Shown here: piece after piece, positions 24,001 to 34,880 of the stretch
How the letters are laid out: each line of letters opens with the position of its first letter
How positions within the stretch are numbered: position 1 is the first letter of the stretch
DNA from: Cycas panzhihuaensis
Taxonomy: Eukaryota > Cycadophyta
Direction: 5' to 3'
DNA length: 64,000 nucleotides
NCBI GenBank assembly: GCA_023213395.1
Contig: CM041465.1
Coordinates: forward strand, 132,811,741-132,875,740
The notes under the pieces: model-generated
The model's input: the letters and a program-made list of their open reading frames with translations, nothing else
The model's database searches: none
What the model was told of the DNA's origin: nothing
Program-made: the position numbers and the translations under genes

Positions 24001-25345
24001 CTTCAGAAGTAAATTGGATGAAGAGCTCTTGCATATTTAGTTGAATGGTCCTTAGTGGTTTGAGTCATTGTACCCCTAATGTAACATCAACTCCTCTAAT
24101 GGGAATGGCATACATGGAAGTAGAGAGGTGATAGTCACCCATTTGCAACTTGATGTTGTGACATTTTCCCCCACAAGCAAGTGTCCCTCCATTAGCCACC
24201 ATAACCTGGAAATTTTTGATAGGATATGGAAAATAGTTGAGTTCTTTAGCAAGTTTCTGATTAATGAAATTGTGGGTGCTCCCAGAATCTATGAGGATAA
24301 TCACCTTCCTTTTTTTGATGTATCCAATAAGTTTGAGTGTTTGTGGGGCCACGATTCCAGCAAGGACATGAATAGATATTGTAGCAGTATCTTCTTCCTC
24401 CTCAGGTGGGTCATATTCATTGTTTTTTGGCTCTAATGAGGCTTCCTCCACCGGTTCATCATCTTGGACATCCTCAATTATGAATAAGCGTCATTTAGGA
24501 CACTTATGGTCTTTATTCCACTTTTGATTACAATGAAAACATAACCCTTTCAATCGTTTCTCATCCATCTCTTGAGAAGTCATTCGTCACACACCAGGAA
24601 CTTGAAATTGTGGTCACTTTTCTAGGAATGTTCGTGGGAGGGATCGAGATACCTTATTTTTTGCTTCAATATGTCGAGCAAAATTGATAGCTATAGAGAT
24701 GTTATCAGGTTTTAAGAGTCGCAACTCGTGTCTGATGTCATCTTGTAACCCACCAATGTACAACTCAAGTAATTTATTTTGACAAAGACCATCAACCCTT
24801 GTTGCTATATAAGCTGAAATAGCCCCCTCCTATCTGACTTTAGCTAACTGGTTAAAGAGGTCATGATCCCAAGTACTATCATATTGAGCTGTAAGATCCT
24901 TGACAAAACCCTCCCATTGATAACTAAGCCCACCAATTGTTTTCATAACCCATTGGTAGGGTTCAATTTCCATGTGTAGAGAAGCAAGAGGGATCTTCTT
25001 GTCTACTAAAACTTGATGAAGAGAAAAGTATTGTTCCATTTGGGTGATCCAGGTACGTACATCTGTGCCATTGAACTTCTTGATTTCTACCTTGGAAAGG
25101 AAGTTCGGAGGGAAGTGCCTATCATCATTACCTTCGTCTTCTTTAGTGAAGCGACCCCCACCTATATGAGTAGTATCATCAAAGTCAATATTTTCTTCCT
25201 TAAAAGGTTTTATGGCTATGAGCTCTAGCATTACTACTTCAAAATTTTCATTGAAATCAGTTTGGATTTGTAATACATCTCCTCGAAGTTGTGTGACAAC
25301 ATCATTGAGATCTTGAGTTCAGCTTGAGTTCATCTTAGGGGCCAT
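21042..25345 (-). pseudogene. Gypsy-3 gag-pol-chromodomain polyprotein, disrupted
   Basis: The start is the ATG at 25345 (MAPKMNSS, then a stop). Gag core at 25231-24830 contains FNGTDVRTWITQMEQYFSLH. A CCHC-like knuckle CFHCNQKWNKDHKC follows at about 24545. The retropepsin motif ILIDSGSTHNF is at about 24290. Reverse transcriptase at 23585-23235 includes [13 protein letters not shown] and the active site FFDDIM. RNase H is at 22973-22602 with FTIECDALGQGIG. The integrase HHCC finger is at 22391-22083 (CEIYQRH), and the core with SYHPQTDGQT lies at about 21800. A chromodomain (IIDQRIRHLRSKQ, then EYLIKWK) is at about 21190-21080. The chromodomain would tether integration to chromatin marks. 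Many stops separate the pieces. Confidence 0.9.
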
Positions 25346-26283
25346 TTGTTCACAAGACCTAAGTTGAATCCTAGTTGGTAAATGTGAATGAAGGGATTTT
25401 ATGGGGTGTCTATAGATTATTATCTCAAATGTTTTACAATTACGCAATATGGATTTTTTCGCTTTTTTGCTTTTTTACTTTTTGCTTTTCGCTTTTTCCT
25501 TTTGTTTTTTTTTTTTGGCTCTTTTGCCTTTTGCCTTTTGCTCTTTCGCTTTTCTGGTCACTGACTGGCTGACTGACTATATACGCATGAACTGATGACA
25601 AATTGGCTAAACACACTAGATTTAACAAATTGATGATGATTGACTCACTGACTGACTAAGTGCACACAGACCACTAATAGACTGACCAGGTACACTAGGT
25701 ATGGGCTTGTCTGGTTTGTAGGCCCTTTGATATACTCATCCCAATTGTAAATAGTATCAACTTATAGAGGCGAACGCTCTACTCTACAGTCGTACTACCC
25801 TGTCTCTAGGGTACGTGGAGAGTAACTTCCTGGGATTAACCGTTTATTGATGCACTACAAATTACAGACGGTCAATAAGTTTCCTATGGTTACCTATACT
25901 AGAAAGGCCTATCTAGGGGTTCCTCCTATATACTTGCAGGTACGTGGAGGTGCAATTCTGTAGCCGAGTTCTGTCTAAGGCTTGATTCAAAAGTGTGATC
26001 TCCAGTCCTTCACGTAAGGGATGGAAAAGGCACAATGTGTTTAGCCTGAAACGATAGATCCTCGTGATATTTATAGACCCCAGCACAGGGTCTTTATCTA
26101 AATGCAAAAGAAAATTGTTCGTGGGTAGTGTTAGGGTAGCTACTCGATTGCAATGTTGTTTACCCCCAAAAAGCAAAGTAACTGAGTAGAAATTAAATGA
26201 GAATAGGTACTAATGAAAAAAAATAGATTATTTAATACTTTTGACTCTCCTACAAGGTATGGATCGACCGCTCTGATACCACT
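25346..26283 (-). promoter_or_regulatory. Gypsy-3 leader with primer binding site and low-complexity tract
   Basis: Roughly 940 bp between gag and the 5' LTR. At 25450-25560 the plus strand is a run of TTTTGC/TTTTC words (AAAAG repeats on the element strand), and CTGACTGACT repeats lie nearby. The primer site is 26270-26281. Confidence 0.8.
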
Positions 26284-26674
26284 TGGTAGGATACCACTCC
26301 TTAATAACAATTGCACACCAACATAATATGCAAATAACTGCAAAAGGGCACTTGTATTGCAATACCCTTCGAGGGGGTAACCTCCCAATTACATGCAATA
26401 ACAATGATATTTTAAATACCCTACTCTAAAGATTACATAAATATATATATGGCTCTATGCTCACTATACAACCTCCTCCTTATGTGTGTGGGATATTACA
26501 TGAATATATATAGTGATCAATGACCACTACACAACCTTCTACATATGCATGTGGGATATTAAGAAGAGGGAAGAAGTAGAAGAAATAAAAGATATAAGAG
26601 AAGATAAGAGAGAGAAGAAGTAGAAGATATAAGAGAATATAAGAGAAGGTAAGTTAGGGGTTGGATCCCTAACA
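26284..26674 (-). repeat. Gypsy-3 5' LTR (right copy)
   Basis: 391 bp, TGGTAGGATACC to GGATCCCTAACA, followed by target duplication GGAAG. Confidence 0.9.
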
Positions 26675-27850
26675 GGAAGATACACCCAAAGGAAGCTTAT
26701 AGAAGTTTACATAAAATCAAACCGTCTTGCGACTTGGATCCCTCAGTAGATATCAACATTTTGGGGATAAACTTCAAAAATGTTATTGTGGATGGAGGAG
26801 TGGCTGTAAATGTCTTACCAACCCAAACATGGAAGAAACTTGGGAGCCCATGATTAGCACCAACAAATTATTCCTTGAAGTTAGCCAACAAACTACTAGT
26901 CAAACCAGTGGGGCGGCTAGAGAATATTCAAGTGAACGTGGCCAGCATTATCATTTCCTTTAATTTCATGATCATGGACACTATCAAAGACATGGTCACC
27001 TATCTAGCATTATTAGTAAGACCATGGTTATATCAGACCAAGTGTTTACAAAGCTGGAAAGACGTGACATTCACTCTTACAGACGAAGGAAACGAGGTCA
27101 TCCTGCCTATATTGGCAAAACGGAAGTATATAGTGGAAGTTATCCCAAACAACGCATCTAGTACAACGATCGCCACCCAAGAGACTTCTACTTTCGATAA
27201 AGCCAATCTATATCACACAATGAAAGAAACCAACCATATGAATGATGTCCGAGAGTATGAACCTAACATTTACGGAGAACTGCCATCCGAAGTGTCATTC
27301 GATGAAGAAGAGACTAGCAATATGGTCTGGTATTGGATGGACAACTCGTATGAAGTTCAACCCTTTTCATTTCGTTGTAATTTGTTATCGAAATGTTTTT
27401 CAATTGATAGTAAATCAAATAATAATAATTTAGATTATATGTGTGTCGAGAACCTTAAAAAACCATTAGAAAATAGTTTAGTAAAAGTAGAATTTCAAGT
27501 GAAAAACAAAGTGTATGTAAATTTGATCACTCCTACAAACTCTCATCCACCCCATCCCCACTCTTACCTCCTTCTCAACCCTACATCCCCACCCCCCATC
27601 CCCAGAGCCGATTTAGGAGATCTAGGCAATCTTCCTTCCGACTCCAGGGATATCCTTCCAAACCCTTCTACCAAAAACCAATAGGTTAAGGTAGAATATT
27701 CTATCCCTAACCAAAAATCTTCTTTAGACTCACCAAATTCTCCTTTTGTAAACCCCCTTAGTGAAACTAAACTTGAGGATAGCCTTCACAAGGTAACATC
27801 ATTTGCCCACCCCATAGAACTTATACCTGAAGATAGAACCGTAAGGTAGA
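26675..27850 (+). pseudogene. Gypsy-1 aspartic protease and proline-rich linker
   Basis: The retropepsin-like segment begins at about 26750 with ILGINFKNVIVDGG; the usual D-[ST]-G is D-G-G. AVNVLPTQTWKKLG follows. A domain with GRLENIQVNV leads to RPWLYQTKCLQSWKDV at about 27030. After about 27300 an open acidic and proline-rich linker (NSHPPHPHS, TSPPPIPR) runs to a stop at 27682-27684, then continues in a degraded form. The frame over 26875-27684 is open for 269 codons. D-G-G is shared with Gypsy-2 and is, from memory, common in plant Tat/Athila-type elements. The protease would cut Gag-Pol. Confidence 0.75.
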
Positions 27851-28551
27851 AACAAATGCCTATATTTTCAGGCAAAAGAATGGAGGGCACAAAACACTTA
27901 ATCCAATGTATGGAACATTGGTTGCAACACAAGAATTTAGATAAAACACAATGGATTACCAATTTTGTAATCTCCTTTCAGAATAATGCATGGTGGTGGT
28001 ACATAGCCCGTCACCATACCTTACAGACATCGGAAAACCTACAATCAACCTTTAGGCTAAGGTTTGATCCACCTTAAAACTTGATAATCTCAAGATTCTT
28101 AGTAGGGGAATGCCCTAACAAGCATCTCCTTAGGTGTAGAAGATTATGGAAACATTAGAGTATTCCCAAATTACATTAGACCCACCTTTTCATCCATACC
28201 TTAGGAACCCTAGCGAAAACATGGTTCTTAAAACAAGAACAACTTCGACGAGTAACATGGGAAGAAATAGAACATTCATTTATCCAAGCCTTTTCATATT
28301 CTTCCAACAATCAGACCATACATAAAGTATTAAAAAACATAAGGGATATAAGTAGAAAGGTAGAGAAAAATTTAATGTCAATTGAAAACATTAGAGACTC
28401 AAAGGACAACAATCATGAAGAAAGTGAGGAAGAGGAAAAAGCTAGAAACCTACCTACAGAATATACGGTATTGAGATATGAACAAAGGGACATAGATGAT
28501 ACACCTGCTCATCCAGAGGGGGAGAGAGGCAACAGTGAGAACCTAAGATGA
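27851..28551 (+). pseudogene. Gypsy-1 second gag-like domain between protease and reverse transcriptase
   Basis: One frame runs from 27856 to 28551 with stops at about 28075, 28150 and 28177 but no frameshift. Its landmarks are FSGKRMEG, CMEHWLQHKNLDKTQW, NNAWWWYIARHHT, then NLQSTFRLRFDPP, then HTLGTLAKTWFLKQEQ and VTWEEIEHSFIQAFS. This is the pattern of a Ty3 capsid core: a Trp/Tyr cluster, then a hydrophobic helix ending in an RLRF-like motif. The tail holds a charged segment with IDDTPAH. The matching region in Gypsy-2 (37820-38480) aligns over the whole length. It may be a second capsid-related domain or a duplicated gag segment with a new role. Confidence 0.65.
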
Positions 28552-30147
28552 TTCAAATTAACCTTGGGTTAGAAACAGACCCTAAGAACATTACGATTGG
28601 CAACTATTGGGATGAAAATAAGTGGCAAAGGCCCAAGTACTATTTGAAGAGTATCAGGATGTTTTTGCTTGGTCCTACAAAGACCTTAAGGGAATCCCAC
28701 CTAAAATCAGGATGCACCACATTGATTTAATTGAAGGAGCAAAACCTATGAAGTAAAGACCCTATAGGATGAATCCAATGTACAAAGAAAAAGTAAAAGC
28801 AAAATTAGACAAGATGTTAGAAGCGGGATACATATACGAAATCAAATATAGTGATTGAGTAAGTCTCGTTGTGGTTGTACCTAAAAAGAATGGGAAAATT
28901 TGAGTATGTGTAGACTACCGACAACTAAATAAAGTTACCAAAAAGGATCCCTTTCCCATTCCTTTTACAGAAGGAATCTTAGAAATTGTAGGAGGAAAAG
29001 AAGTCTACTCCTTTACAAATGGATTTAGCGATTATAATCAGGTGAGTATCGCACCTAAGGATCAACATAAAACCACGTTTATAACTGAATGGGGAACATA
29101 CGCATACCAAGTCATGCCATTTGGTCTCACGAATGCTTCAACAACCTTCCAACAAATAGTACTCAATATATTCAGAAAATTGATTAGAGAAACGGTGGTT
29201 GTATTCTTGGATGATTGGACCTTATATGGAGTGATGATAAATCACATGGAAACCTAAGAACAATGTTATAAACTTGCAAAGAAAACAAGTTGTGTCTGAA
29301 CCCAGAAAAATGCACCTTCTTGGTACCCTTCGGCAACCTTCTGGGCCATGTTGTAAGTAAGAAAGGACTAATGACCGATCTAGCTAAGATTGCAACCACA
29401 TTACGTTTTTTCCAGCCTCAGAATCAGAAACAAGTAAAAGGATTCCTAGGGTTAACAAGATATTATCAAAAATTCATGAAAAGTTATGCTCAAATAGCAA
29501 GACCACTGGAAGACCTTTTGAAAAAGGAAATAGGCTGGCAATGGGGGCTAGATCAACAACAAGCATTTGAAACCTTAAAACACGCCATAGAGTCAGCTGT
29601 TGTATTACGTTTCTCGAATTGGAACAAAATATTCCATGTGCACGTAGATGCCTCCCAGTATGCAATTGGGTGTGTTCTGGCAAAACTAGGGGATAACAAT
29701 GTGGATAGTCCTATATACTTTGCCAATCGCAAACTAACCAAAGCTGAGCAAAATTATGCAATGACGGAGAGAGAAGGGCTTGCAATGGTGTATGCGTTGC
29801 AAAAGTTTTGCCATTATTTACTAGCAAACCCCTTTATATTTTACGTGGATCACTAGGCACTTATGTACCTGGTAAATAAACCATTATTGAGAGGGCATAT
29901 TAGTCACTAGTTGATGTTATTCCAAGAGTTTATTTTTCGAATTATAGTGAAACCGGAAAAAGCCCATATTATTCCCAACCAACTCTTGAGAACACACAAT
30001 GGTAAAAAGGTGGTTGGAGTCCTAGATGACTTTCCAGATGCAACACTTTTCAACGTGGAATCAGTCCCCATAGAATGGTATCAAGACATAATAGAATTTC
30101 TAGTTACAGGGCAATGTCCACCGACTATGGACAAAGTACAAAGATGA
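28552..30147 (+). pseudogene. Gypsy-1 reverse transcriptase and RNase H, disrupted
   Basis: Reverse transcriptase runs from about 28650 (FEEYQDVFAW-like) through VDYRQLNK-like and FGLTNASTTFQQIV to the active site VVFLDDWTLYG at about 29197. The thumb with KCTFLVPFGNLLGHVVSKKG ends near 29480. RNase H follows with FHVHVDASQYAIGCVLA and AMTEREGLAMVYALQKF; a stop at 29855 cuts it before ALMYLVNK. The remaining frame continues past 29911 to the stop at 30145. There are several stops between 28755 and 29000. Both catalytic Asp of F-L-D-D are kept, unlike Gypsy-2. Confidence 0.85.
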
Positions 30148-31324
30148 AACTTAGTAAGGAAAGTGGAACCTTACCGATTAATCGGGTTAGAGCTATATCA
30201 ACTAGGACTTGAAGATATTTTACGTCGATGTATTTGCCTGCACGAGATAGACCAAGTAATATCTCAAGCTCATGAGGGTGTTGCTGAAGGACATACAGGA
30301 ACAAACAATACATAGAGAAAAGTCTTAACCATGGGATTTTGGTGGCCAACCATGTTTGAAGATGTAAAAAACTGGGTAAAAAGGTGTGATTATTGCCAAA
30401 GGGTAGGGAAGCCCAATAAATGAAATTTTAATCCTTTAAAACCAATTCTTCCCTTGGCACCCTTTGAGTAATGGGGCTTCGATTTCATCGAACCCATCAA
30501 ACCAGTAGGTAGACGAACCCAAGCACGTTTTATCCTAGTAGCTACGGATTACGCCACGAAATGGGTAAAAACATGGCCACTAAGGGAAGCAGATTCAACC
30601 AATATGGCCAGATTTCTTTATGAAGTTATTATCACCAGGTTTGGATGTCCCATCGTGTTAATTTGTGATTAAGGAGCCAATTTTCTTAATGAAGTGATTA
30701 AAGAACTGATGGAAACATTTATGATCACGCATCACAAATCCACGGCATACTATTCACGTGTAAATGGACAAGCGAAAAGTTCCAATAAAATCTTGGAAAA
30801 CTATTTATGGAAAGTATGCAACATCGGTAGATCCGATTGGGCGAGAAGTTACCATCAGTCTTATGGGCATTATGTACTACTTACAAGCAAGCCATAGGAC
30901 ATACCCCATTTAAGTTGGTCTACAGGGTAGAAGCCATACTCCCTATCAAATTTCAGATATCTAGTTTAAGGATTGCCTTGGCTTGTCGATTGGACAATAC
31001 CAAATCTCTACGAGAATGTTTATGGCAGCTAATCCAACCCAATGAAGATAGACAAAAATTGGAATGGCTACAGGGAATTGAAAAATAAGGCAAAAGGCAT
31101 GGCACAACCGCCATCTTCGATACCCTCAATTCAAAGAAGGAGAACAAGTGCTACTATATGACAGCAAATTCTACACCCATCTCGGAAAATTGAAGCTGAG
31201 ATGGTTGGGACCTTATTAGGTAGAAAATATATACCATAACGGATCAGTTCAACTAAGTGACATGAACGGATATAAATTGCCTACCCTAGTCAACAGTAGT
31301 AGATTGAAAAGGTATCACTATTAG
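30148..31324 (+). pseudogene. Gypsy-1 integrase, disrupted
   Basis: The HHCC finger spans about 30240-30410 with HEIDQVISQAHEGVAEGH and CDYCQRVGKPNK. The core has GFDFIEPIKP, then a stop in place of the base after ICD in the second Asp motif, then HHKSTAYYSRVNGQAKSSNK. The catalytic Glu of the NGQAE motif has become Lys. The C-terminal region KLKLRWLGPY, then GSVQLSDMNGYKLPTLVN, ends at about 31324. At least six stops break it. Confidence 0.82.
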
Positions 31325-31831
31325 CTCTAGTATGAGTCACTAGATGTATCATACGTGTTGCGTGAAATTGCAAGACAACCAAAGTTTTCCTAGCATAGAC
31401 ACGAGGACTCTATACCGGTACATAAACAAAAAATTCTTAAAAAAAAAAAAAAAATCAAAAATGGAGAAAAACTAACCGTAACTCATAGAAATCATACATC
31501 TAGACAAAAGTCCAAGCGAAATACACTTTACATCCCAAGTTGAGAATGTAACCAAGCAAGAGGGACTCTTAGAAGACGATAAGTTCCTGCCAGGGAATGG
31601 ACGAGACAAAAAACAACCGAAAAAGGGAACCGTTCCAAATAGGTAACAAACCAAACAATATGCATTCCTAAACTGGAATGTGAACCGAACAGACAGAAAA
31701 AAGAGATTTATAAGGGAAGAAACCCTAGAATCGTTCCATTATTCGAATGCACGGATGAGTGGAGGCAAAATACAACCCGCAAAGGAACGGATCACCCATC
31801 CATCCAAAGCAAGGAACATACGTCCATAGAA
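31325..31831 (+). other. Gypsy-1 spacer between pol and ORF3
   Basis: About 500 bp, non-coding, with an A17 run near 31440-31455 and then several GGAATG, CATTCC, GGAACGG and CGTTCC words between 31540 and 31830. The same words are repeated in the Gypsy-1 LTR. Confidence 0.7.
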
Positions 31832-32894
31832 ATGAAGATTGCAGGTATCCAAGAGACCTACTTACCAAAGCTTCAAGCAAAATTCAAAGAATTGCTAGAT
31901 GATTTCAAGGAGAAGATTAAGCAGGTTGGATGGGAGGATTTTGTGATTATGCCTCCTTTATATTGGGACCCTGAAATAATGGAGGAAATCATAGTAGCCG
32001 TAAAATGGAACCGGGAAAAAGTGTAGATGCGACCACCATCCATGAAGTTAAAGGATTATCCAACGAAGGAGAAACCCCTATAGTGACAAAAAAATTGGAA
32101 GTATATAAGGAGACATGGACAAGGGAACTATGTGCCTTAGACACTCAAGTCTATTATTCCGGAGGTATCATAATTATTGATATTGCAGATAAGAAGTTGC
32201 AATGGGATGCCAAAATCCTAGTCTCTAAGTTCCTTTCAAAGTAGAAACATACTTACATTCCTAGAGGGTTAGTACCATTACAAATGGCACTACAAAATGG
32301 CGTTAGAATGAATTGATGTGAGTTTTTGGCCAACAGCATTGAGCAACAGTTAGGGGAGCTCCAAAGTCATCCCTTTAGACAACCATCAGTACTGCTAACT
32401 TTATTATTCCATCAATGTCCAGATATTCATCCCTCCTCATTACCTATTCAACTAGGAGAACCAATGATCAAGAAATGGATCAGCATTATGCCAAGTAGTA
32501 CCGAGGATCTAGGAATAAAGCGACGGTCAAAGCAGAGATGACCAAAGTCTTGAAATGGGTGCAGCATAAACTCAAAACCTCCTTTCCACACCAACAAAAG
32601 CAAGCAACAAAAAGAGGTTCAAAGAGAAGCAAGGAACAGCCAAAAGAGGAGGAGCTCCCATTAGAATGGGAAATAGAGCTTCCTCAAGCAGTTTCAAAAC
32701 TAGGGGAGGGTTCTTCACAACCACCCTTAAGTGAAAAGGGTACACACATAATTCAACTACTACAAGAATTAGAGGAGGTCTACAAAGCATAAATAGCAGA
32801 ATTACAGGAAAAAATCAGGGAAAAGAATACAATCATAGCAACCCTTACACAAATCAACGAAGACATGTTGAGAGCTACCGAGTCGACAGACTAA
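31832..32894 (+). pseudogene. Gypsy-1 ORF3, unknown protein after pol, coiled-coil end
   Basis: ATG at 31832 opens MKIAGIQETYLPKLQAKF, with IKQVGWEDFVIMPPLYWD. A frame change near 32020 leads to NEGETPIVTKK, SGGIIIIDIADKKLQWDAK, FLSKXKHTYIPR and HPFRQPSVLLTLLFHQC (X is a stop at about 32242). A second change near 32538 gives KVLKWVQHKLKT, a basic and acidic stretch, and a C-terminal heptad-like segment LQELEEVYKA...IATLTQINED. It is about 350 residues in total. Gypsy-2 has the same ORF at the same place. The middle part loosely resembles proteins annotated in plants as putative transposon proteins in Athila-type elements; that is a guess from the IPR...FL...PSLL pattern. Function unknown. Confidence 0.65.
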
Positions 32895-33011
32895 CCAGGG
32901 TTGTAGGGGTAACCCTCATATCAAAAAAGGGGGAGGAGGAGAAAGCACAAAAATTTTGAATTTTTGAAATTGAGCATGGATGCTCAACCATTTTTGTTGA
33001 CCCCAGATAGA
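32895..33011 (+). promoter_or_regulatory. Gypsy-1 polypurine tract and conserved hairpin before the 3' LTR
   Basis: AAAAAAGGGGGAGGAGGAGAAAG lies at 32923-32945, about 65 bp before the LTR rather than touching it. A perfect 7-bp-arm hairpin TTGAGCA-TGGA-TGCTCAA lies at 32970-32987. CCCAGATAGA precedes the LTR. Confidence 0.7.
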
Positions 33012-33489
33012 TGTTGCAATTATATTTGACACCGTGCATTTGGGGAAAGGAACGGATGAAAAAACAGTGGTCATTTTCACAGAACAATCAACTGGCATGC
33101 ATTCGAGATAGGGAATGGACGGAATAGAGTCAGAATTACAGTCCATTCCATCAAAGGAATGGACACTACGCAGTAGGAATGCATTGAATAGAGAAGGAAC
33201 GAATGCTAGGCAGAAGGTAGAAGGAATGAACACTGAGCAGAAGGGACACAACAAGCAAATGGGAATGGTTGCGGTATGAATGTGACACGTGGACAGTTGT
33301 ACGGATGAACGAATGGTTAAAGATTAACAAAGGGATTAGGGATGAACAGTTGTCCATTCGAAAGAACAGATGGTTGCGATTGTAGACGCAACTGTTTCGT
33401 AACAGGAATGGACAGTGTATTTAAACACATTCGTCCATTGGGATGGATGTGAGAGACGAGTCAATGATTCCAACAGTACCTGATCTAGT
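33012..33489 (+). repeat. Gypsy-1 3' LTR, left part
   Basis: Matches the first two thirds of 12729-13445 and stops at TGATCTAGT, where Gypsy-2 begins. The remaining part is at 60226-60473. CTAGT (33485-33489) is the left target copy for Gypsy-2. Confidence 0.9.
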
Positions 33490-34321
33490 TGTTGGGGCAT
33501 ATTGTGACATGTTGGTCTATGAGAGGGCCAGAGATAGGCTGTGTAACCGTGGATGTGTAGGTAGTGCAGGACCGTGCAGTGCGCATGCGACAAAAGATGA
33601 AAAGATTAGCATTTTGGGTACGTATGATAGGTGCATACCTGAGAAGGTACGCAACACAAATACATACCTCCGGCAGAATGAAAGCAGATAGAGACGGTAC
33701 GCATGGAAGGACCTAACAGAGGGAAGCCTGGGATGACGTCAGACGTACGTACAGACATACGGATGAGTTAAGATAGTGATTAAGGAAGTTAACCAAAGGT
33801 TAACAGAAAGGTACGCTTATGACTGAAAGGGTACGGTTATGATAGAAAGTCATAACCCTTCAGCCAAAAGGCACAAAGAAGGCGCATTTAAGGGCTTCCA
33901 AAAGGACCATTTGGCTAGGGTGAGAGCCAAGTATTCAGACACACGTTGGTACGGAGACCAGTACGTATGATAGCAGCCTAAAGCCGTGTGTATTGATGTG
34001 TACCTTCCGGGTACACATGTGACAGCGACAGTGTGTGGTTGGAATGCACAGGGAATGCATTCCAGCACCTTTTGTACAAGGACTTATTGCTTAATAAAAT
34101 AAAGAGTTACGTGGAAATGTGGATTCTATGTATGTTATGACGATGAATTGCTGAATATGTGTTGATTCTTGTGTATTGTGTGTAAACCGTGACATAAGCT
34201 GTGGAATGGTGAATAAATTTGTGTGATGATTATGTTGACTGTATCCTAAACTAGATTACAACCTGTGTTACCTTGACAAGTGCATTGATCTCATAAGGGG
34301 TGTGAAATCTATAAGTCAACA
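33490..34321 (+). repeat. Gypsy-2 5' LTR
   Basis: 832 bp from TGTTGGGGCA to AAGTCAACA. It holds at least eight GTACG or CGTAC words. TTGGTTCCGTTGCC follows as the primer-site candidate, nearly the same as in Gypsy-1. Confidence 0.9.
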
Positions 34322-34461
34322 TTGGTTCCGTTGCCTATGTCCACTGAGGAGGGAAAAAGGCCAAGAGTTTCATAAGGGGGAATGATTGAAGGACAGAGGA
34401 CCCTAGCTGTCGTCGTGATGGTAGGTTGTAACTAAGCCTCTGACATCCAGGGGACCTTCCA

Positions 34462-34880
34462 ATGCCACCTAAGAGGCCTTCAAAGGTAGAATAGCCACAA
34501 AAGGATACTTCACCTAAAGGGAAAGAAACAAGTAGACAGAGAGCATTACAGTGGTCAAAAGAGTCAAAACTGAGAAGGGCAAGAAGACTAAGTTCGCAGA
34601 ATAACGAGACTAAGGGAGAGTCCATTGAAGAATCTGAGGCAAGTGGAGTCTAGACACCTCAGGAACAAGGAGAGGGATGGTACTAACACCAGCCCCGATC
34701 AAGGATGACTTGTTTAGCCCAGAATATGAAGAAAAATCAAAGGTGGATAAGGAACATAAAGACACTCTAAGGAAGGAGGAGAGTATACCTGTGGAAGGCA
34801 CCCCGACGGACCTAAGTGACAACAAGAAGAAGGCTGAGGAAGGTCCCTCGGTATATTGGGAAAACAAGCTAACAAGGTAG
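34462..34880 (+). pseudogene. Gypsy-2 upstream small ORFs before gag
   Basis: ATG at 34462 opens MPPKRPSKVE, a stop, then a basic stretch with SRQRALQWSKESKLRRARR. This lies in a different frame from gag. A second ORF, 34677-34880 (67 codons), starts MVLTPAPIKDD and ends ENKLTR-stop. Its stop is at exactly the place where the Gypsy-1 ORF starting MTITPAP ends. After the stop the same frame stays open into gag. It is either a true separate small ORF or an N-terminal gag extension behind a leaky stop. Confidence 0.55.

Larger units (their letters stand above)
20633..26674 (-). mobile_element. Gypsy-3: chromodomain-type Ty3/Gypsy element nested in Gypsy-1
   Basis: 6.04 kb with LTRs at 20633-21013 and 26284-26674. 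Target duplications are GGAAA (20628-20632) and GGAAG (26675-26679), one mismatch. The primer site GCTCTGATACCA is at 26270-26281, two bases from the LTR. The polypurine tract AAAGGGGGGACTT (minus strand) is at about 21026-21014. Gag, protease, reverse transcriptase, RNase H, integrase and a C-terminal chromodomain appear in that order on the minus strand, which identifies the chromovirus group. Confidence 0.93.

Noticed and set aside
25445-25565. Possible coding region of TTTTGC/TTTTC words
   Set aside because: Simple low-complexity tract in the Gypsy-3 leader.
26750-26830. D-G-G protease active site as a novelty
   Set aside because: From memory this variant is common in plant Tat/Athila-type elements, so it supports classification rather than novelty.
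31832-32894. ORF3 as a retroviral-type envelope gene
   Set aside because: Position fits, but no signal peptide, membrane span or glycosylation-rich region is seen; it is charged and ends in a coiled coil.
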